Positions 27,779 through 38,880 of a DNA stretch of 64,000 nt are shown here, piece after piece. The notes beneath the pieces were generated by a model. The model did no database searches. It worked only from the letters and a program-made list of their open reading frames with translations, and was not told the DNA's origin. Position 1 is the first letter of the stretch; every line of letters begins with the position of its first letter. The position numbers were made by a program, and so were the translations under genes. Origin of the DNA: Strigamia acuminata (lineage: Eukaryota; Arthropoda; Chilopoda; Geophilomorpha; Linotaeniidae); the NCBI GenBank assembly GCA_949358305.1, contig OX442323.1:3410001-3474000 (forward strand), in the 5' to 3' direction.

Positions 27779-28361
27779 TACAGTAGACCAGGGGTCGGCA
27801 AGTAATTTTAAGTGGGGTCCGGATACTATGGAAAAATTTTTATTGAGGTCCAGAAAAGAAACACTTAAAAACCTTACTAAAAACTTAAGAAAACGGAAAA
27901 AAACACTTATTAACCAAATAAACTCCCCCCCCCCCCCCAATAAACACACACAACACAAAAAATACCAATAAAACCTAAAAAAAAAACACAAAAAAAAACA
28001 GTAAAAAAACAGTAAAAAAACAGTAAAAAAAATCGAAAAACCAAAGAAACCGAAGGAAAAATGTCGCTAAAAGGTCACCACGGTCCAAGTTTCGGCCGCT
28101 GCAGTAGAGCATCGATTATCTGAACTAATTGGGAGACATTAGTTGTGACAAATTGACATTTAAATGATGAACACTTAACAGTGAATTTTTGCACTACCTG
28201 GTGGACACAGCCGAAAATGCTCATTTTGCATGTGAACTTCAAGCTGGACTGGGACCATTTTTATAACCAAGGCTGTACATACTGTACTGTATATGAAATG
28301 AAAAAAAATCGATTATTGCTGTTCAGATAACCGGTCGTTTGCTTACCGATGCTCTACTGTA
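27779..28361. mobile_element. Pogo/Tc1-like MITE split by a hAT-like insertion
   Basis: The inverted right end reads TACAGTAGAGCATCGGTAAG and the left remnant TACAGTAGA, with TA at both extremes. The left remnant is separated from its continuation (CAGTAGAGCATCGATTATC at 28102) by the 313-bp element at 27789-28101. Related to 20175-20346. Confidence 0.65.
27789..28101. mobile_element. hAT-like non-autonomous element (CAGGGGTCGGCAA end)
   Basis: The left end CAGGGGTCGGCAAGTAATTT is a classic hAT terminus. The inverted right end is CAGCGGCCGAAAC. The 8-bp flanks CAGTAGAC (27781-27788) and CAGTAGAG (28102-28109) differ at one base. The interior includes a C10 run and a long A-rich stretch. A second, inverted fragment of the left end lies at about 55102-55141. 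Confidence 0.65.
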
Positions 28362-29067
28362 GTTATTTATGCCTTTTGTACTGCAGAGAAGTTTTTTTGT
28401 CCACTGGTGTTCATCCAAATATGTTTGCTTTATGTTATTGGCAACTAATCCAGATAGATGGAGATCCGACTTCCTGGCCAAGTTGATTCTTCAGAAAAGG
28501 GAGAAACAAACAATACTTATTTATAGGTTCATTCAAACCACTATTGACATAGTGAAAACATCACATCAAGTTTAGTGGTCTGTGAATGCGTGCAGTCGTT
28601 AAGAATTGCATCATTGAATAAATTATTTATGATGGCCATTTCTCGAAATTATTTTTAATCATATTAGTAGCGTTCAAAGTTTAAAATAGAATCTTTGTAG
28701 AAATGATGATTTTTGGATTACTCAATTATTTCATGTACTGAATGGAATACAAATCCAATAAATAAGTCTGCAAATCACAAAATTTCAATTTAGCTGTGAG
28801 TGTGTGCTTATCTGGATTAGACTGAAGTTAATTTAGAGTATTTTATTTTTGCTCATGCTGAGACATGAAAGCTCAACAGCATCATGTGGGCAATCGACCC
28901 ATCTCAAAACCCATTATATACCTCTCTTGGAGTTAAAACTCTAAATTGGTATGTCATCAGCATCGTAACAAGAGGCCGGTTAGTGCAATGCCAGTTTAAG
29001 GCATAGGCAACTTAGGATCTTGCTTTCTGTTGACACCTAGCACGGTCATGACCCCACAGGCAGTATT

Positions 29068-29398
29068 ATACCTTGTTCGCACCAGAAATTTTGGGCTAGC
29101 TCAAAGTTGAAATCTGGTTCTGGCCTGATATTGGCTTAAAAGGTTTTGGCTAGAGCGTTTGCACCAAAAAGCAAAAAGCCACATATCTAGGCTAGCATGC
29201 AGCCAATAGACAATCAACTGACCACGTTACGCACAGAATTGTGGGAAGTGACCTTGGCAATTATCTAGTTCACACAACTGGATTAGAATTATCTAGTTTA
29301 AAAATTTAGATAATTTGGGGCTAGATGCATTCGCACCAAGAACCAGAACTAGATTTAAACTTTGGGCTAGCCCAAACTTTCGGGTGCGAACAAGGTAT
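29068..29398. mobile_element. MITE with ATACCTTGTTCGCACC ends
   Basis: The left end ATACCTTGTTCGCACCAGAA and the inverted right end ATACCTTGTTCGCACCCGAA match over about 16 bases and continue into TTTGGGCTAGC. 331 bp, non-coding, with several TCGCACCA and CTAGC repeats inside. It directly abuts the 5S-derived SINE. Confidence 0.8.
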
Positions 29399-29625
29399 TA
29401 GGCCATCTTAGCCGCGATCTGTGGGAACAACTTTCTTGAGAACCCAACCTTGCATTTGCATCAAAAACTGGAATACCAGTGGAGGCGGATGGCAGATGTT
29501 CTTGGTCTCGGACAAGGATGAGAAACAACCGAGATTCCTGGCCGGTCACCGATCCAAGTATTGACTAGACCCAATGCTGATTAACTGCGGTGTTCTAATG
29601 GGAACAGGTGATCAGCATGGTGAGC
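29399..29625 (-). mobile_element. 5S rRNA-derived SINE
   Basis: On the minus strand, 29620-29541 reads CCATGCTGATCACCTG, then AGAACACCGCAGTTAATCAG, then AGTCAATACTTGGATCGGTG ACC. In order this matches most of a 5S rRNA gene, including the A-box-like GTTAA..AGC and the C-box-like AGTACTTGGATGGGTGACC. The following 140 bp (GCAGATGTTCTTG, TTTGCATCAAAAA) is a non-5S body shared with the relic at 925-1590. A 5S head fused to an unrelated body fits a SINE with a 5S-type pol III promoter. Confidence 0.7.
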
Positions 29626-30652
29626 GGTTCCTATCCGGTGGATGGTGCATGAGAAGGGGAAGTCCGGTAGTTAATCGTCCTAGGAAAATTGTTTCAACAA
29701 TAATTCTCTCGAACTGAAGAAACTAAGAAATGCTTCTACAACGGACAAAGAATCTTTATTGAATTACCAATGGGCTTTGCTGTTGAAAAGCCATAGGATG
29801 TGTCGGGGAATTGTTGAAAGAAAAAGGAGGATTAAATTTGTAAGTTAAATAATGGAATTAGTTGAAATTAGTTGAATAAATGGAAACTTGTGAGGTATGG
29901 TCTTGTTTGTTCAGTTGATGAATTGGTAGAGGCGGAGGTTGAACAATTAATTTCCGAGGGGGAAAGTTAATTCCTGCGGTCGGGGGAAAAGGATTAGGTA
30001 TGGCAAGTTGATTTTGCACGGTTATTTATCGTGTACCTACAAACATTTTCTCACAAGTTGGGAATGTCAATATGATTAAAACGCGTGTTCATCCATTCCA
30101 TCCACTAATTCCCATTCGATTGCCATTTTCTGTTTGGTTTCCTGCACGTGCCTGGCGCGAGGGCTTAGATAAATAAACGACTGCTGGCACGGAAGCAATC
30201 GAGCGGCAACTTTGATTTCATACCTCTATTGGTCTCGCACAGAGTTTGACCGTTAGACAATGGATAAATTACTCTGTCGCTACAGGTATAAATGCATTTT
30301 CCATTCGAGTTTAGTTGTCCAGAATAACGTGGAGTGGAAAGGACATTGCACGGATTAGTTCGGTGATATTGTCAAGTCTGAAAGGGGTCAAGATTGTTTA
30401 GGTAAATCCTTAATAATTCACCAAAGGTGTGGGAACTTGACATCCATGTAAACATGAGTACACCAGCTGGAAACGACAAGTACTAATTTGTTGGCGGTTT
30501 TTCGGGTAAAGATTTCAGTAAGGAGCTATGATGGTGATTGATTTTATGCACGATGATGTGCAGCTGGAATGACCACCAAAAACTTGTATAATACTTATAT
30601 AGTGGACAAGGGTATACAAGTATTATCACCGTTTGATGTCTGGTGATTAACC

Positions 30653-30843
30653 TAAACTCTATTTCAAAAAGTAATTGAAATACTCCCATTGGTTGGGAGA
30701 TTCATAACACCAGTATAAATGCATTGAAAATCTTTGCACAAGTCTACTGGAATCTGAAAACAGCATCATATTCAATACACAACTGAACTAGAGCACCAAC
30801 CAACCAATGGGAGTATTTCAATTACTTTTTGGAATAGAGTTTA
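30653..30843. repeat. Long near-perfect hairpin
   Basis: 44-base arms at 30653-30696 and 30800-30843 are inverse complements with one mismatch (core AAAAAGTAATTGAAATACTC). A 103-base loop separates them. The arms may be the ends of a MITE. If transcribed they would form a long stem. Confidence 0.85.
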
Positions 30844-32227
30844 GTGGCAAAACACGAAATTACTCACAATTTCAATTGCCAGCCTAGAGTAAGGGTCCAG
30901 TTTTTTTGAACACAACAGACTTCTAACGTCAGATTATGCAAACAAATTGGTTTTATGAGCATTTAAGCTTATGTTGCCCGATTAGTTTGGATAATCGATG
31001 CTCTGAGATATACTAGGAGAATAAATCTTTTTAATAAATGGCATGTCCAATTCTGCTTATAGGTTTTCCTTGCATTACGCGATTAATTAAGTAATGCAAG
31101 ATTGCGAATATCGAGGAATAGTACCTGCATAATGTACAATCCAATCAGAATTTAAGTTTCTCCTTCGTAATGATGTTGTGCCAGCTTCATTTGAGTCGTT
31201 AATTACAGTTATTAAAGGTTGGGTGATATTTTGTAGTTAAAGGTCAAGGTTGGAAGAATGGTGTCAGAGTTGTTAGTCGTGGTCTAGAACAATCCTTCCC
31301 TTTCATTAGGCTTTGTTTTTCATCGAGAAACGCACGCAAACCACTTGCAAGTTGCCAATCTTTGCATGAACAACCTTGAGCTAATTTTTTTTTTAAATTT
31401 TTGTTTTTGGTTAGTTTTCTTTTCGGTTTGTTCGATGTCGTTTGGTTAGTATTGGGTAGAATTCCATGTTGCGGATTGGGTTACAGAGTCGGACATTTAA
31501 TGCCCGGTCGTTAATAGAATGGTCGGGGAGCAAATGAGATCGATATGCGGTCAGGCTTGCGAGTTGTTGTCAGGGTGTAATTATTTGGTAACGAACAAGT
31601 GAGTGCAGAAGAGTCGGGTTTCTCTTTGGGTGAATAAGGTGCAATTGAGACTCGGTTTCACCTCATAATTCTAACTGGGGGAGAACTGCAGTCTCTAATT
31701 GCTCTTTTAATCAACATTGCAAGTCGTTGGGAATCGAAATTGCGAATTGTGCGTGCGCTCGATGTGCAATCGAATTTGATGAAGAAAGGGGATGGGAGAG
31801 AAAAATTTATGTATTTTTTTTTATTTTAAATAATTTTTTTATTTTTTTTTATTTTAATGACAATTGGAATTGGAAAAATGAATCGAGGTGCCAGTTGATT
31901 AGAGGCAAGACGCGCAGAGATAAAATTGAATGTCAGGAATTTAGTTTTTTTGTTTTTGTTTTGTATTTCCCTTTAATTATTTTTTTTTGCTGGGTAAAAT
32001 GTTATGCAGTAGAGTTAGCACAAAATGCCAGATGTAAAGTTCATTAATTAATTAGAGATGGTGCAAAATGCACGAGATTTTAAAGGTTCATGAATTTCCG
32101 TCAATTTGAAGGTGAAATTTGAGTTGGTCTTTGAATAGGCCTACATTTTTGTGTGCAAAGTTTCCAAATGAAAAATAAATAAAAATATTCAGAGGGGGCG
32201 CAGAACTACGTGGGAAGGCATTGTTTG

Positions 32228-32375
32228 TTGTGTTTTTAGTGTCATCTCTTGATGGGAATTGCTTTCTATTGTGGCACCGTTAATTTCTGGAATTGTTTTC
32301 TATTGTGGCACTGTTAATTCCTGGAATTGTTTTCTATTGTGGCACTGTTAATTCCTGGAATTGTTTTCTATCTGT
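32228..32375 (+). repeat. Tandem repeat of about 34 bp
   Basis: About three and a half units of CTGGAATTGTTTTCTATTGT plus GGCACTGTTAATTC. A related single-unit version with flanking sequence is at 35760-35915, and the flank common to both resumes at about 32735 here. The 32376-32735 interval is therefore probably inserted sequence. Confidence 0.75.
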
Positions 32376-32415
32376 GACCTCCAATCATCCAATCCGGATA
32401 GCCCTCGGACCGATC

Positions 32416-32588
32416 CAGGGTCGGCGCGAGGTGTGAGGCGGTTGCCTTGGCGGCATATTTCTTAGGGCTGCATCTTTGGGCGCACAATCCGATTTTTTTC
32501 CAACAAGAAATAATTTTTTTTTTACTGTTTAGAAGGGCGGCATAAGCCTTGCTCGCCTCAGGTGCAAATATGTGCCGCACCGGCCCTG
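32416..32588. mobile_element. hAT-like MITE with perfect 8-bp target duplication
   Basis: An exact 8-bp direct repeat GACCGATC flanks it (32408-32415 and 32589-32596). The left end is CAGGGTCGGCGCGAGG and the inverted right end CAGGGCCGGTGCGGCA. Length 173 bp. These are hallmark hAT features. No transposase. Confidence 0.85.
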
Positions 32589-33467
32589 GACCGATCGTGA
32601 CGTCTTACCGACGATCTCGCCATTAACCAATTAAATTGACCGTATTTGCATGTATTTAAATTAATCATTTTGTTAAATAAATTCAGTCTACCACAGTACA
32701 TTCTACTTAACGTTTCTGACTCACGCTATCGTCGTATTGTTTATTCTGGTTATTACTTCCGTCACATGAATGGTGGATGTTGTCCTTCTAGACATAGTTC
32801 TTCGCCAAATACGTCAAAAACTTGTAATAAGTTTTGTCAAGAAGTAGAGTGAAATCTTTTCCAAGCCATTACCGCACAAGCAATTAGGACCAACATGTTT
32901 TTCCAACATGTTTTTCCAACATTTCTGTGTTTTTCCTTTGTCTTTTGATTTCAACTTGGACAACTGTTTGGTTTGGTTCTTTGGGAGTACAAATAGGAGG
33001 GTCATTCTAAGTCATAAAAACAAATTATGAATCCACATATCGTGGAGGGACATCGTGGGTTCCCAAGAGAACAAACCTCTGTACAATGTTGTTCCAAACT
33101 ACTCAGTATTTTTTTCTTTTCTGTTACACAGTATGTTGCTTTTAATTCGGTGCTTTCAAACTTCAAAAGACGAATTGATTTATTTGTCTGAAAGGTATGA
33201 AAAACAGGATATGATGTTTTTTCCATCACATCTCTGAGAAATCAACTTATTTATTTATTTATTTAAGTTCTTCAGCACTCCCAAGGAGCAAAATACAGGA
33301 GAAAAAAGGTGAAAGAGATGAGGCAGTTTTTTGTATTGTCAGGAGGTGATTGCGAAGGCGTCTGTGCATGTGCTTCCATGGAAGCGACATCTCAGAGAAA
33401 AGAATTCAAGTAAGAGAATTAAGATTTAGTGGAATTGAAATCACTTTACATCTGCCATTGGCGATTG

Positions 33468-33942
33468 TTAAGCTTAGTTCACATGCATGCGTTAACGCAC
33501 CAAAGCTGCTTCGTCCACATACATTGCATGTGAACTAGGTTGCTTCACCAACGCACGTTGGCCGAAGCGCCTTGAGATTTCGTGGGATTTTGTGCATTAT
33601 AACGCACAACGCTTGAAGCTGAAATACCGTATTTTATCGATTAAGAGCCGTGGCTCTAATTGAAAACTGCCATTTTTGTCAGCAATTACAATTTTGGTTT
33701 TTTGTTTGTTACGTTTGTTTAATATAACAAACGAAGTCTGAACGTCACGAACGAAGCGTACGTACATTGTTTGTGAGGTTAAATAAGGAAACAATACCGT
33801 ACTTTTGCAAAAATATAGTATTCTTAGTGTTTCAGCCGCGGCTATACGAGGGCGACTCTTAATCGGTAAAATACGGTATTTCAACTTCATGCTTGTGTGT
33901 TGAAGCTGATGCCACAATGCATGCATGTGAACTAGCCTTAAT
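33468..33942. mobile_element. MITE with TTAAGSYTAGTTCACATGCATGC ends, carrying a nested MITE
   Basis: Left end TTAAGCTTAGTTCACATGCA, inverted right end TTAAGGCTAGTTCACATGCA. The interior is rich in AACGCA and GCGTT. The element at 33624-33879 is nested inside it. A sister copy begins at 63656 and runs off the window end. Confidence 0.7.
33624..33879. mobile_element. Nested MITE with ATACCGTATTTTATCG end
   Basis: Left end ATACCGTATTTTATCGATTA, inverted right end ATACCGTATTTTACCGATTA. Inverted copy of 23267-23498; shared inner boxes include GAAACACTAAGAATAC and GTAATTGCTGACAAAAAT. Confidence 0.75.
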
Positions 33943-33991
33943 AACATGCTGTTATGGCTTGCACAAGTCGTATTGCTCGAAAGAGTAGGCC

Positions 33992-34144
33992 AAAATCCTT
34001 ACTTTTGGCCCATGCCAAGGAAGGATTACCGAAGTTTTTCCCGGCGACGATGGGCTAGTACATGTGGTGAAGGTGGTTGATCCGCAGGGGAAAGTTTTGT
34101 TTAGGTCGGCTCACCATGTACGTGTCCTAGAAATGGACTTGTAA
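33992..34144 (+). pseudogene. Retrotransposon integrase C-terminal fragment
   Basis: A 50-codon frame ending in TAA carries ITEVFPGDDGLVHVVKVVDP and ends SAHHVRVLEMDL. The pattern PG.DG.VRVV.V followed by a short basic tail and stop is typical of the integrase C-terminus of BEL/Pao-like and some gypsy-like elements. The WPMP just before it is in another frame, so a small indel has broken the reading. Nothing else of pol is nearby; a TGTTGTGAGCAACA at about 34206 could be a remnant LTR start. Confidence 0.55.
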
Positions 34145-35759
34145 AACGTTGCTAGGTGTTTCCGTTTAGCGTAAATCGGAGAAAGCATCTTTTCCTCAGG
34201 AGCGCTGTTGTGAGCAACATGGGGTGTAAAGGCTTGCAATTTGCTGCGATGTGTTTATTTAGTTCAGTTCAGTTTTTAGTTTTTAGATTTTAGCGAGAAC
34301 TTGCTCATTTAAGTTGTTCACCCCTTGCACGCCCGCTTAGATGCCCCTGTCGGCGTATGATTCTAAATTTGCTTTGCTGCATTGTAAACAGAAACTTTGC
34401 GCAACAATTAAATTTTGCTATTTGCTTCGCAGGTTGGCAGACATTTTGTGTGGCTATTTGCTCTGTAAATTATTGCTAAAGCATGTTCAACGAGAAGTCA
34501 CTTTCCCACAAGATAAATGCGAAATTCATACATTGATACAAGGTCCCTGTAGTTTATTTTGTTATTACGCATACATTTTTCATGATTTAAGCAGTTCGTA
34601 TTCCAACAATTAATTACTTGTGCGTAATAATTTATCAGTGCTGCTCCGGATAAACTAGTTGATTAACACATGAATAGAAGATAGCCCACGTGATTAAAGC
34701 CTGTTGAAAATGCAGACATGAATCTTAGATGCATCAATTTTGGTGTATGTGGAAACTGGTGGTTTCCAAAGTGTATTAATTTAGTTTTGTGTTTTGACCA
34801 CCATGACGCAAGTGAAAACTCACCTGTGACCCGGATTAATTGGGGATTATCTTAATCCCTTGCTTTTATATACTTGAACAATAGAATAAAAATTTACTGT
34901 TTTTTCAAATGTAACACTGTTTACACACGTTCTTTGAGTCTACAACAATCTTCGATCCGAATCCTACTCCATCCGTCGTTTTAATAAGTTTTAAGAATAT
35001 TTCATTTATACAAGTTGCTTGTGCAACGTCTCAGTGTATTAGTTTAGGTTGATGAAGGAAGAAGTTTCTTAAGTTTCTCGTGGAGGTTTTTTTGTTTGTG
35101 CGAGTCGCTTGATACTTTTACCCTTTGGAGAACTTTTTTTTTTAATCCTTTTTTTTGTGGTGCTGGTCTCCTGGAGCTAAATTGACAGCGTGACTTGGAC
35201 GATGGGCACGTCGTTTGTACCCGGTTCTAATTGCATTCTGGAAGGGGGAGTTTGATTACGAGTTTCTCTTTTTCGCTTCAACAGCGTTTCTCGTGTCCAC
35301 GATTAATTTTTTTCACATCGCAGAGTGTAGACCACAAAGTGGGGTAATGTGTTTCGCGTCAAAACGAGGTCCCACTGGTGTCGTATTTAGGAAACTGACA
35401 GGTAATTTTTTTTCATTGTGCTGTGTGATATCTCCCATTTTTTATTTATATGAAAAAAAGATGAAGGGTTGGGGAAAATATTGTTTTAAACGTGGATTTA
35501 TTTTCTTAAATGTTAACTTATTTAGGGGATGGTCTAGAGGTTTCTTCTATATGCGTTTATTATTCATAAAGTTTGTAAGTTACTGGATGGTGGGGTATTT
35601 GAGCTGAAAGAACTTTGAGTTTGGTAAATGAATTAAAAACTTTAAATGACTGGGGTAGACGAAAGCTCGGTTCACACTAGGTGCATTCAAATTGGTAAAG
35701 CAAATACTTAAAGTTTGACGAAATGGATACTAAGGAGATGAAAAGAGTGAGCGCAGTGG

Positions 35760-35920
35760 GGAGAGGATTGTTTGTTGTGTTTTTAATGCCATTTCGTGGT
35801 GGGAATTGCTTTCTATTGTGGCAGTGTTTATTCCTGGAATTGTTTCTATCGTGGTATTGTTTATTCTGGTTATTACAGTACTTCTGTCACGTGGATGGTG
35901 GTGGATTGTCCTCCTAGAGG
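35760..35920 (+). repeat. Dispersed repeat, related to 32228-32790
   Basis: GGGAATTGCTTTCTATTGTG, then CCTGGAATTGTTTCTAT, then TTGTTTATTCTGGTTATTAC and a CACGTGGATGGTGG tail. The 32-kb copy has the same blocks in order but with tandem expansion and an inserted segment. Confidence 0.6.
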
Positions 35921-36278
35921 AGTAACGTCTGGCGACAGGGTGCTTCTCAGTCAGGAGTGACTAATGCTGTTTCTTGGTTTTTTGCGTTTTCTTGCGTTTT
36001 TTCTTAACAAGATGGGGCCAGCGCTCCCCCCCCCCCCCTTGATCACCCTCTTTTCCCTGCGAACCTCACCTTAACTGGTATTATTAATGTGATAGGGTGT
36101 TGGGCACTTATTTAGTCACGGTATGGTTAGCATGCATTAGTCATTCCTGGTTTGTGTCTGTAATTTCATTGGTCCGGAGTCTCCTGTCACCAGGCGCTTC
36201 TTCTTAGAGGTAGCTTTACTTCAAAAATAAGTGAAATAAATGACTTAGCATTGAATGCTCTTAAGTGAAATGTTTATT

Positions 36279-36491
36279 TGCCGTATTACCCCAGTTTCGA
36301 GGTCATGCCCTAGAATTGTGGGTCTGACCAGGGTGCCAGATAATTTGAATTATCTGATAAAATGAGCCCTAATTTTCCGGCAGGAATTCTACTTTTTTGG
36401 CACACCAATGGAAAGGAGAAGCTAATCAGATTCCTAGGTTTGGTCAAACTGGCATTTTAGGGCATGCCCTCGGAAGCGAGGTAATACAGTA
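36279..36491. mobile_element. MITE with TRCYGTATTACC ends
   Basis: Left end TGCCGTATTACCCCAGTTTC, inverted right end TACTGTATTACCTCGCTTCC, both continuing into GAGG/GAGGG and CATGCCCTA. 213 bp, non-coding. Confidence 0.75.
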
Positions 36492-36659
36492 TACAGTATG
36501 TACTGCACAGCCAAGAACATTTTGGTTAAAGTGACCCAAGTCCTTGCTTAAAGTTAAGCAACATAAATGGGCTCACTTCAGTAAACTGTAATGTTTTATC
36601 TCCTGCTTCTGAAGTGAAGGAGTTAATCCACTTAACATGCAATTTGAACTCACCTACTG

Positions 36660-36870
36660 TGCTTACACTACAGCAGTAAGAAATAACAGTAATGCAAAAG
36701 AGCCAAGTGCATTGTGGGAGGGAAGTAGGCAGTAAGAGAGTAAAGTAGTGATTGCAGCAAGAAGATAGTAAGGAAAGGAAGTGACAGTCAGCAATCAGCT
36801 AAATGACAAACGAGTCGAGCAGTCAGACAATCAATTCACATCACATGACTTCAATATGCTGGGCTGCCAA
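36660..36870 (+). repeat. Dispersed repeat, direct copy of 26330-26530
   Basis: Diverged copy in the same orientation; see the shared blocks under the partner. It also contains a GTAAG/GAAG-rich purine tract. Confidence 0.5.
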
Positions 36871-38479
36871 ACCAAAATATTGAATTGGTTGAGATATTTT
36901 TGGTTTAGCCAAAAAATAACACAAAATGTCAGCCTAATGGAAGATCAATTAAAAAGTAGCTTAGCTTGATGTAAAATAACAAATATTGTGATTGACTGGT
37001 GGCTATTTTTTTCCACATTGTTCAAAAATAGATTGAAATAATATTGTGTATTTATATTGTGCATTTAGAAATGCATTGGGCTCAGGGGGACACATTTTGT
37101 AATACATAAAGCTATTGGCGTTTAAGGTCAACGACTTACTTGAATACGAAGATTTTTTTTCTATTGATTTTTTTTTTGAAAATTTGTGACTTTGTTTATG
37201 TGATAATAAACTATACCTCGGGTGAAATTTGGAGTGATTCATCATTTATTTAATTAGACATTCTACTTGCAAATTTTCTGCCCCTTAAAGCTCCAGCATA
37301 ACTTTTAGGCTGGCTTTGCTGCTTTGGAAAAGAGAGCTTCAGTTTACGGCTTTTGGCTTTTACCAGTAGTGTTTAAAACCACCACCAGATGGTTCAAAAT
37401 TATTTATTTTTATTGTTTACGTAGTGCGCCTTCTGTACAACCGGTTGCAAACTAAAAAATAACTATACAGCGCTTTAACTAATTGACCTGAAAACTGTTG
37501 AAACAGTTGAAACTCTTTATAACGAATCGCAATTGCGATTTTCTTAAAATTTTTTAGTACAAAAGATTTGAGAATTAGTCATTTTTAGACTAAACAAATG
37601 TTGCTCTACAAGTTTACAATTGGAAATTTTTGTCTATCTCTAACAGTTTCCGAGATAATTTCCCAATGACCTTTCAGGAACATCCCAAGGTCAAATTTCA
37701 GGGCCACCAAAAGATTGCCCCACCCAACTTTAATACTTTACCATCATTAGATCAGATGATGTCAGCACTTTCAGAAATATTTACTATAGTGATAGACTTT
37801 TTGTTCACCCTGTATATTTTTGAATCATGTGGGTTGCTGGCCATACAGACCACTTCTTGTGGACATTGTTTTACTAGTTTGCATTTTGATTTATCTGTAT
37901 AAATAATTGTCAAAAAAGTTTGTGAAAAAGGAAAAGAGTGGGCGTGGTGGTTGCCATAATTCATATTTAAATATTATTGAAGTACACACGCAAAACCAAT
38001 TTTGAATAAATTGCACTTGTTAATTGTATAGTTAAACTAAAGCTCGGAGGAAATAAAAATGTGACGAGTTGGTAAAAACTGCGCAGTTGGAATGGGAATA
38101 AAAATTGGTTTGATTTAAGCTTTTGTTTTTGCACGTTGGAATAATATTTCTTTGGAACAATAAGTTGGCTGAGTTGAAAATTGAAAAGAATAAGTCGCTT
38201 CCCCTTAAATGCGTTTGAGTAAAAAACAAATCATCTCAAAGACAGCGAAGCTGTTGAGACACGCTGAGTAAAGCCAGGCCTGGAAAGCATTCAAATCAAA
38301 ACAGGGCCAAGTAAGAATCCAACAAAGTCGCGCCTTAGTGGAATTGTTGCGGGCTTTTTGGTACGGTTTTGGTTTCTGTTTTTTGGACAACTTCCAAACT
38401 TGCCGCCAGTTGCCCAGAACATTCAACCGAATTGCTGACCCGAATCTTGCTAGTTAAGGTGCCCTTATAAATCGAATTT

Positions 38480-38880
38480 TTTTTTTTTTTGCATCTGGAT
38501 TTGCAATTTTTTTGTCCAAAAATGCATTTTTGCAACAGGAATTTTTAGTTTTTTGTCCAAAAATGCATTTTGTGCAGGTAAATTTGCACCTTTCTGTCTA
38601 AAAATGCATTTTTGCACATGAATTTGCAACTTTTTGTCCAAAAATGCATTTTTGCAACAGAAATTTTTAGCTTTTAGTCCAAAAATGCATTTTATGCACG
38701 TAAATTTGCAACTTTTTGTCCAAAAATGCATTTTTGCATTGGAATTTCCAATTTTTTATCCAAAAATGCATTTTTGCAACAGAAATTTTTATCTTTTTGC
38801 CCAAAAATGCATTTATGCACGTAAATTTGCAACTTTTTGTCCAGGAATGCATTTTTGCACTTGAATTTCCAATTTATTTT
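38480..38880. repeat. 41-bp minisatellite with three-unit higher-order structure
   Basis: About nine and a half units, each ending TTTGTCCAAAAATGCATTTT. Three unit types alternate: one with GCAACAGAAATTTTTA, one with GCACGTAAATTTGCAAC, and one with GCATTGGAATTTCCAA. The later units follow the order A-B-C, giving a period of about 122 bp. Open frames rich in NAFLDKKL on both strands come from the repeat and are not genes. Confidence 0.88.

Noticed and set aside
35215-35607. 130-codon plus-strand open frame with an exon-like AG...GT segment
   Set aside because: A piece from 35326 to about 35400 has plausible splice borders, but the peptide (CRPQSGVMCFASKRGPTG) matches nothing I know and has no partner exons.
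38465-38864. Open frames with repeated NAFLDKK/CIFALE peptides
   Set aside because: Direct translation of the 41-bp minisatellite in several frames.
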